NCBI GenBank assembly: GCA_029255685.2 | Contig: CM055320.2 | Span: forward strand, 7,488,614 to 7,552,613 | Source: Silene conica | Lineage: Eukaryota > Streptophyta > Magnoliopsida > Caryophyllales > Caryophyllaceae | DNA length: 64,000 bases | Direction of reading: 5' to 3' | Part shown: positions 58,801-64,000 of the stretch, piece after piece | Layout of the letters: the number at the start of each line of letters is the position of its first letter | Numbering within the stretch: position 1 is the first letter of the stretch | Position numbers and translations under genes: made by a program | The notes under the pieces: generated by a model | Seen by the model: only the letters and a program-made list of their open reading frames with translations | Databases searched by the model: none | What the model was told of the DNA's origin: nothing

Positions 58801-61800
58801 AGATGACTTTTTCTTCTATAGAGAAAGCATGAATTGAAAATTGAGTAAGTTAGTGTTTGAGAAGTTGTAGTTTCCAGTTTTGAGATGTTGTTTGATTAAG
58901 GTTGGAATTGGAATTGGAATTGGAGTTGGAATTAGAATTAGGCGAGTGGAGGCAGCCGAAAAATATATTTGCAAAAAGGGAATATTAGGGTTCTGGTTTC
59001 TCAAATGCTTAATGGCCCAATTCCGGAATTCAATTCCAATGTCAAGATTCCAAACATACCATATCTTAAACGAAAAGTAATCGATGAAGCAAGGTAGTGT
59101 TTTGGGTACTCGGAATTGAGGTTGTTTTCTTGAATGTGTGTCTTTTTCGCATTCAATTCTGAAGGTCTTTTACTATACGGCGGAAGTTTTTGTCAAACTA
59201 CTTGCTAATCATCGGTTAGACTAGACTATTGGGTATAGGATTGAAAAGCCTGTATTTTAGAATACTTTGTACAATAATTTTGTTAGTTTATCTCCTTCGA
59301 GTTGGCCGTAGGTAAAACCAGAGAACTGACTGAGAATCAACTCACTTCCTAGCTCCTCCCACTGGGTTGGGAGTCGTCAGTTGTGAAGGGCATTATGGGA
59401 TTATTTGAGACCAGGGATTGGAGTGTGGTGGTGGCAAAAATGATGGGGAGGTTCATTTGGTAAACTAGGCCGTGGTGGTGGACTGGTGGTGGTGATCGTC
59501 ACATTTAAAAGCACCGGTAACCATTGGTTGTACCATTTGTAGTAACAAAGTCCATTTTCTCTCCTGGACACTATACAAGAAATAGTGCTTAATACGACTA
59601 ATCTGAGGATAGGCAAGTATAGTGCGATTAAGCCAAAGCGTGCAGAAGGGCTTGTGCTTGTTATTTGGTATGTTAGGGTTATGACTTACGATGCAGTCTA
59701 ATGAGTTTCCATAACCAAGTGTCGTGTGTGGTGAGGAGAGCAAGGTGAGTCAGGTCATCCACTTGGAAAAGATGGATTCTTAGGCTACAGACTCTACTGA
59801 TTAGCTTCCCACAGCAACTTAGGCGTCGTGTTTGCCTGAAAATTCGGACTCCTGTTTAATTGAATTCAGTTATGCAACTTAATGTAAATAAAGCTTGACC
59901 TGTTTATTTGAAGGCTTAAAACATCAAACCCGAATTTTCGTTTTGTACACTGAGAAGAAAATTCTCAAAATTTTGCAAATATGTGTATTCCTTTAGCAGA
60001 TTATGGGATCAAGCAAATTGATGTACTTGTAAAGTAGCCATCAATTTTTCATTTTTGAGCTATAATTTTTGGCGTATTCATTTTTCATTCATTGGATAAG
60101 GTTGCGTACATTCGATCCCAACCTGACAATAGGCTATGTTTATGTGAAGTAGCAATCTGATATTAGACCACGATTTTTTTGAAGTTTCAACACTTGTAGC
60201 AGATCATGTCTATTAGATTGTCAAATATTTACCTACTTTTAAAACAATGATGCAGTGCAAGTATCCAGGTTGCTTCTTGAAAAACATCCAAAATTTATTG
60301 AAACAGAGCCTGGTTCTGCTGGCACAGTGCTTAATAGAGCTGTTGAAGATAATGCTGATTGGTTGGTTAAACTGATGCTTTTAGAGGAAGAGGGCACTTT
60401 CAGAAACTGCCCACAACCTTGGAATAAAGCGTGCAGGAGACTGATCTGGCACGCGAATTCTAAGTCATCGGGTGATACTCCTCTTCATGTTGCAGCAAGA
60501 AAGGGATACATTGAGATTGCAAGACTTCTAGTACATGGGTACGAGTCTTCTATTCGAGACGAAGCTGAAGAGTGGGATGTTCCGAAGGCTGAAACTGCGA
60601 ATGATAACCTGGGTGTTAATCCTTTGAGCATTGAAAATTCCCAGAAGGACATACCGTTGTTTGTGGCCTTGAAAAATAAGCATGATGATGTTGCAGTGTA
60701 CTTGTTATCGGTCACCAGTTTTAAATTGACTCATTTGAAGGATAAAGAAGACAAAAATGCTTACGAGATCGCTGAACAAAATGGATGTGAAAAATCTATA
60801 AGTTCGATATTTGAGAGGTCAGTACGCACTACTGCAGAAGATTTGATACACTGGGGGTCACAACACAGTGACAAACTCCATCCCAGTGTTCTCAAGATAG
60901 TCCACCATTTTGGTTCTGGAGATGCAGGTTTGCGACTCAAATTACTTCATTTGATCACGAAGCTTACATTTCCTGTCTAAATTTCTAAATGATTGATTTC
61001 GTAAACTGACTTCTTCTAACATGGTACTCGATGATGTTTTCAAATGACTAATAAAAATGAGATAATAAAACAGAATGGGTGAAAGAAGAAGTCTGATCTC
61101 TCTAAACTTATCTAAGATACTTCATAATGGAGTGTCTTTTTTTTTCTGCATCACCCAGTTCTATTTGGTTTTAAGTCCGCGTTTTTTCGGTTAAGATAAA
61201 TAAACCCTTACCTATGATCCAAGTGTTTAGGGGTTCAATTTTTCTCTGTTTTGTTTGCTAAATCTTTCATTTTGCTTCTGCAAGCGATGAGTCATATGTT
61301 AAGATCAGAGAGTGCCGGGAAGCTTGCAATGAAAGGACTTTCCATATTCGAGAAAGACCCAAATAAAGATGCAAAGACGCACCTTAAAGAAGCAGCAGAA
61401 AGTGGGGAAGATTGGCTTGTAAAATTGCTTTTGGAGGGAGACTGTACTTTGATAAACGATTCTACACCAGCATGGAAAGTGGCATGCGCCAATGGCCACT
61501 TATCCACAGTTTTTGCCTTTGTTGAGCAATGTGATCATCAGGAATTCATCAAGCTTTGTCAAAACAGCAAACAAACTCCACTTCACCATATAGATTTGCT
61601 ACAATATGAGCAGTATAAGAAATTGTTGGCTAATCCAGTTATGCAGAAGCTGAAGAATCAACTTGACAACAATGAGGCCACTCCATTGCACCTAGCCATT
61701 TTACGGATAAACTTTGGTCTAACAAAGGCATTGCTAGAAACTAAGGGGACAACACTTGACATCCCAGATCAGAATGATAAAACAGCTTTAGAATTACTAG

Positions 61801-63974
61801 AGGAAAAGTGCAAAACCAATCTTGAGTTTTTTGAGCTGTACAAAGAGTTGCTAGAAAAACCAGTTATGACGCCGGAATTGAAGAATCGGGGTGACAAGAA
61901 TGAAGCTACGGCTCTGCATCGAGCCATAGAACGCAATGACCATGAACTAGCAAAAACACTCATAAACACTAAGGGCATAAAACTCGACATTCCGAATAGT
62001 AATCGTAAAACAGCATTGGATTTGCTCGAGGCCAAGTGTGACGATGATGCTTTCTTTAAGCTGTATAAACATTTGTTAGCAAGTCCGTTTATGACGCAGG
62101 AATTGAAAAATAGGGTTGACGTCAATGGATGTACGTCTTTGCACCGAGCAATAGAACTGAATGATGAAAGACTAACTACGGCATTGCTGGAGGCTAAAGG
62201 CATAAAATTTGACATTAAGAGCAAGAATGGTACAACAGCCTTTGATTTGATCGAAAAACACTGTATTATTAAATCTGACAGTGGATACTGGTTTGAGCTG
62301 TACAAGAATTTGTTGGAAATTCCAGATAGGTTGCAGAAGATGAAGAACCTCAGAGGTGTTAGTAAAGCCACTCCTTTGCACATAGCATTAGAACAGGAGG
62401 ATCTGATGCTGGCAAAAACATTGGTGTGGAGTAACTGTGTAGAACTCATTGCCAAGAACAGAAGTGAGAAAACGGCTCTAGATTTGATTGATGAGCTGTG
62501 TGATAGAAAAGGTATCCAATGGTATGATTTGTACGAGGAGATGTTATATAATCCAAACTATGTGCATGATCTGAAGAATCGACAGGTTGGACTCGAAAGA
62601 GAGACTCCTTTGCACCGAGCAATTAAGAAGGGAGATATTAAGCTGGCAAAAACATTGTTTGAGACAAAGGGGGTTGACCTCGACATCCCAGATAAGGATG
62701 GTAATACAGTTTTGGATTTACTCGAATCACATATAAAACGCAATGATGAAAAATGGGTATGTGTGAATGGTTGTTTTCAGAATTTCCTTTTATAATTTAG
62801 GCGATACTGAAAATGGTCATTTTGGGTAAGCTTGCGTAGATTCTATCCCACCACCTGCATAGATTCTATCTCATTACCCCATCATTGACATGAGCCTTTG
62901 AGGCTCTTAGGCAGTGTTTGTAAACTGAAAATGAATCCCTTTTATTCCAAGCCCTGTTCTTTCCAAAATTATGTTCGGCACTTCAGTTCAATTAGCTCAC
63001 TTTACTTCACCTTAACTTCATTTTGTCTCGTAGTTATGGATATTTCGTAGGAAGACGCTTCAAGTTATATTAGAATATTCTAGCATTGTGGAAGCCAAGT
63101 CGATTGGAGCGGCTAGTTCATCTTACTTTAGTTAAGTTAACTTAAATTAAGTTAAGCCACTTCAGCCGGCCGGAAAGAACAGAGCCTAAAAGATTAGAAA
63201 AGTCGGCTTTAGATTCCAAGTGATGGGTTTAAAATGGTCCTGTACCCAAATACAGTTTATCACCACAACTGTAACTGTTGAGAACTTATGGAATTGATTG
63301 CTACCAAATAAACGTATTTGCAGGTGGAGATGTGCCGTGATATAAGGCTGGACCCAAGCCTCAAAATTTTCAATTTCAAGTATCTACAACGGAGGACATC
63401 ACTGAAAGACATGAACAACACGCTCTCCGTGGTAGCAGCTCTATTAGCCACAATCACCTTTGCAGCAGGGTTCACTGTTCCAGGCGGTGTGAACGACACG
63501 AATGGGACAGCCACACTTGGAACAAAAGCAGCATTTCTCGTGTTCTCAATTTCAAACACTCTAGCAATGTGTAGCTCCATGGTAGTGTTGTTCATGGTGA
63601 TCGGCGCAATGATTTGGGAATCCCATCCCAAAGCCACTACTTTGATCGATTGTTGTGTGTTCTTTCTTCAGCTCTCCTTGTTAGGTACAACGGTGGCATT
63701 TATGACCGGGGTGTATGCAATCATGGCCCCGAAGGTTAGATGGGCTGGATTTGTCGTGATTTTCTTGTGTGCAATAGCATTTGTTGGGGCTTTGATTGTT
63801 GTCATCTTTTTTTGGCCCCTTCTTTACAAGCCCTTCAAATTGATGAAAGATGGTATGTGTAAGTTAGTTAGCCATTTGGGATATGGGAATTGCTGTCGTA
63901 GTAAAGCCGGTTCCGGTGATGCTGAACCATCTGCTCCTTCTGATAGGATGAAGCTTCCTTTGCACAACCCGTGA
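55873..63974 (+). CDS. Ankyrin-repeat membrane protein with PGG domain (ACD6/ITN1-like)
   Basis: Five exons: 55873-56211, 58364-58706, 60256-60927, 61285-62756 and 63324-63974. All borders are GT-AG and phases fit (0, 1, 1, 0), giving 1158 residues with no break. Start ATGGACCGTCTCTAC; the frame is open two codons upstream without ATG. Ankyrin motifs include GSNPLHYAAKQGNMFIVKLL (exon 1), NGETPL and NPLHYASKSN (exon 2), and GDTPLHVAARKGYIEIARLL (exon 3). Exon 4 encodes about five longer compound repeats. The last exon has the PGG domain (NNTLSVVAALLATITFAAGF, VPGG) and four membrane segments, followed by a short cytoplasmic tail. The family sits in plasma or ER membranes; members act in salicylic-acid defence (ACD6) or salt signalling (ITN1). 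A subgroup assignment is not possible here. Confidence 0.85.
56612..57211. mobile_element. Foldback element in intron 1 of the ankyrin gene (600 bp)
   Basis: Almost the whole element is one inverted repeat. It starts GGATAATTTGTGAGAAACTA and ends with its complement. Both arms carry TTTCACACGTGTGA, the GACAAAATAA region and GTTCTAAACGAAA. The centre is a nearly perfect hairpin around CTATGCTAT. No coding capacity. Long terminal arms suggest a foldback or Mutator-type MITE; no target duplication could be fixed. Confidence 0.75.
57463..58179. mobile_element. hAT-type MITE in intron 1 of the ankyrin gene
   Basis: The element is 57471-58171, with ends TAGGGATGGCAATGGG / TAGGGATGGCAGTC read inward and the 8-bp duplication ATCACCAC (57463-57470 and 58172-58179). 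Flanks are filled with CCATATCCATATCC repeats. Same terminal family as 5862-6440. Confidence 0.92.
58707..60255 (+). other. Intron 2 of the ankyrin gene
   Basis: Starts GTATGTCT and ends TGATGCAG. It contains a (GGAATT)n-type microsatellite at about 58900-58940 and otherwise nothing recognisable. Confidence 0.65.
61674..62756 (+). repeat. Compound ankyrin repeats of about 75 residues in exon 4
   Basis: Units of 75-79 residues begin EATPLHLAI, EATALHRAI, GCTSLHRAI, KATPLHIAL and RETPLHRAI (last one partial). Each joins an ankyrin-like half (TPLHxAI...LAKTLLETKGIxLDIP) to a second half (KTALDLLExKC...FxLYKxLLxxPxMxxELKNR). Confidence 0.8.
62950..63187. mobile_element. Small MITE with GCCCTGTTCTTT ends in intron 4
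   Basis: Inverted ends AGCCCTGTTCTTTCC / GGCTCTGTTCTTTCC and TTCACCTTAACTTCA/TTAAGTTAAGCC motifs inside, similar in style to 52694-53753. Duplication not resolved. Confidence 0.55.
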
Positions 63975-64000
63975 ACCACATCAGTCGCGCTTCTCATGGT

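Noticed and set aside
61769-62455. 228-codon minus-strand frame
   Set aside because: Exact antisense shadow of exon 4 of the ankyrin gene, kept open by its repeat structure and codon pattern.

Overview
The window is nuclear DNA of a flowering plant, most likely a eudicot. It shows GT-AG introns, Ty1/copia LTR retrotransposons primed by initiator tRNA-Met, a Mutator-like (MULE) element, and hAT, Stowaway and Tourist type MITEs. Two host protein genes look whole: an intronless A1 aspartic protease (46880-48265, +) and a five-exon ankyrin-repeat/PGG membrane protein (55873-63974, +). The species cannot be named from the sequence.

About two thirds of the window (2026-45880) is one decayed MULE blown up by nested retroelements. 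The MULE has a 10-bp target duplication (GGATACAAAA). Its own sequence, about 4.8 kb, holds two convergent genes: a MULE transposase fused to an OTU-type cysteine protease domain (+), and a short unknown gene (44715-45146, -). Each gene has a leader intron carrying an array of the same 32-bp-period hairpin unit (GGACGTG-N7-CACGTCC). The transposase gene is split by copia element B (3295-42315, -, TSD GAACG). B carries gag but no recognisable pol. Inside B lie copia C (4579-22416, -, TSD CAATC), a solo LTR (24423-25420, TSD ATAAA) and a Sirevirus-like copia F with an extra ORF in the env position (25876-37382, +, TSD CACTT). Inside C lie copia D (11681-20296, +, TSD ATATG) and a hAT MITE (5862-6440, 8-bp TSD). 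Nesting therefore runs MULE > B > C > D. LTR divergence by eye fits this order: B about 20 differences, F about 10, C about one, D none seen.

C and D belong to one family and have nearly the same gag-pol. They differ in R-U5 and the proximal leader, where each carries a different repeated palindrome. They also differ in LTR length: D, and a solo LTR at 50119-51151, have a 74-bp extension explained by a duplicated polypurine tract/LTR-start junction.

To the right of the MULE come an LRR-gene scrap, the aspartic protease gene, a scrap of a second PGG-ankyrin gene, a solo LTR, several MITEs and microsatellites. The ankyrin/PGG gene follows; its introns hold a 600-bp foldback element, a hAT MITE and a small element with GCCCTGTTCTTT-type ends. 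Its fourth exon encodes an unusual compound ankyrin repeat of about 75 residues. No tRNA, rRNA or CRISPR array was seen.
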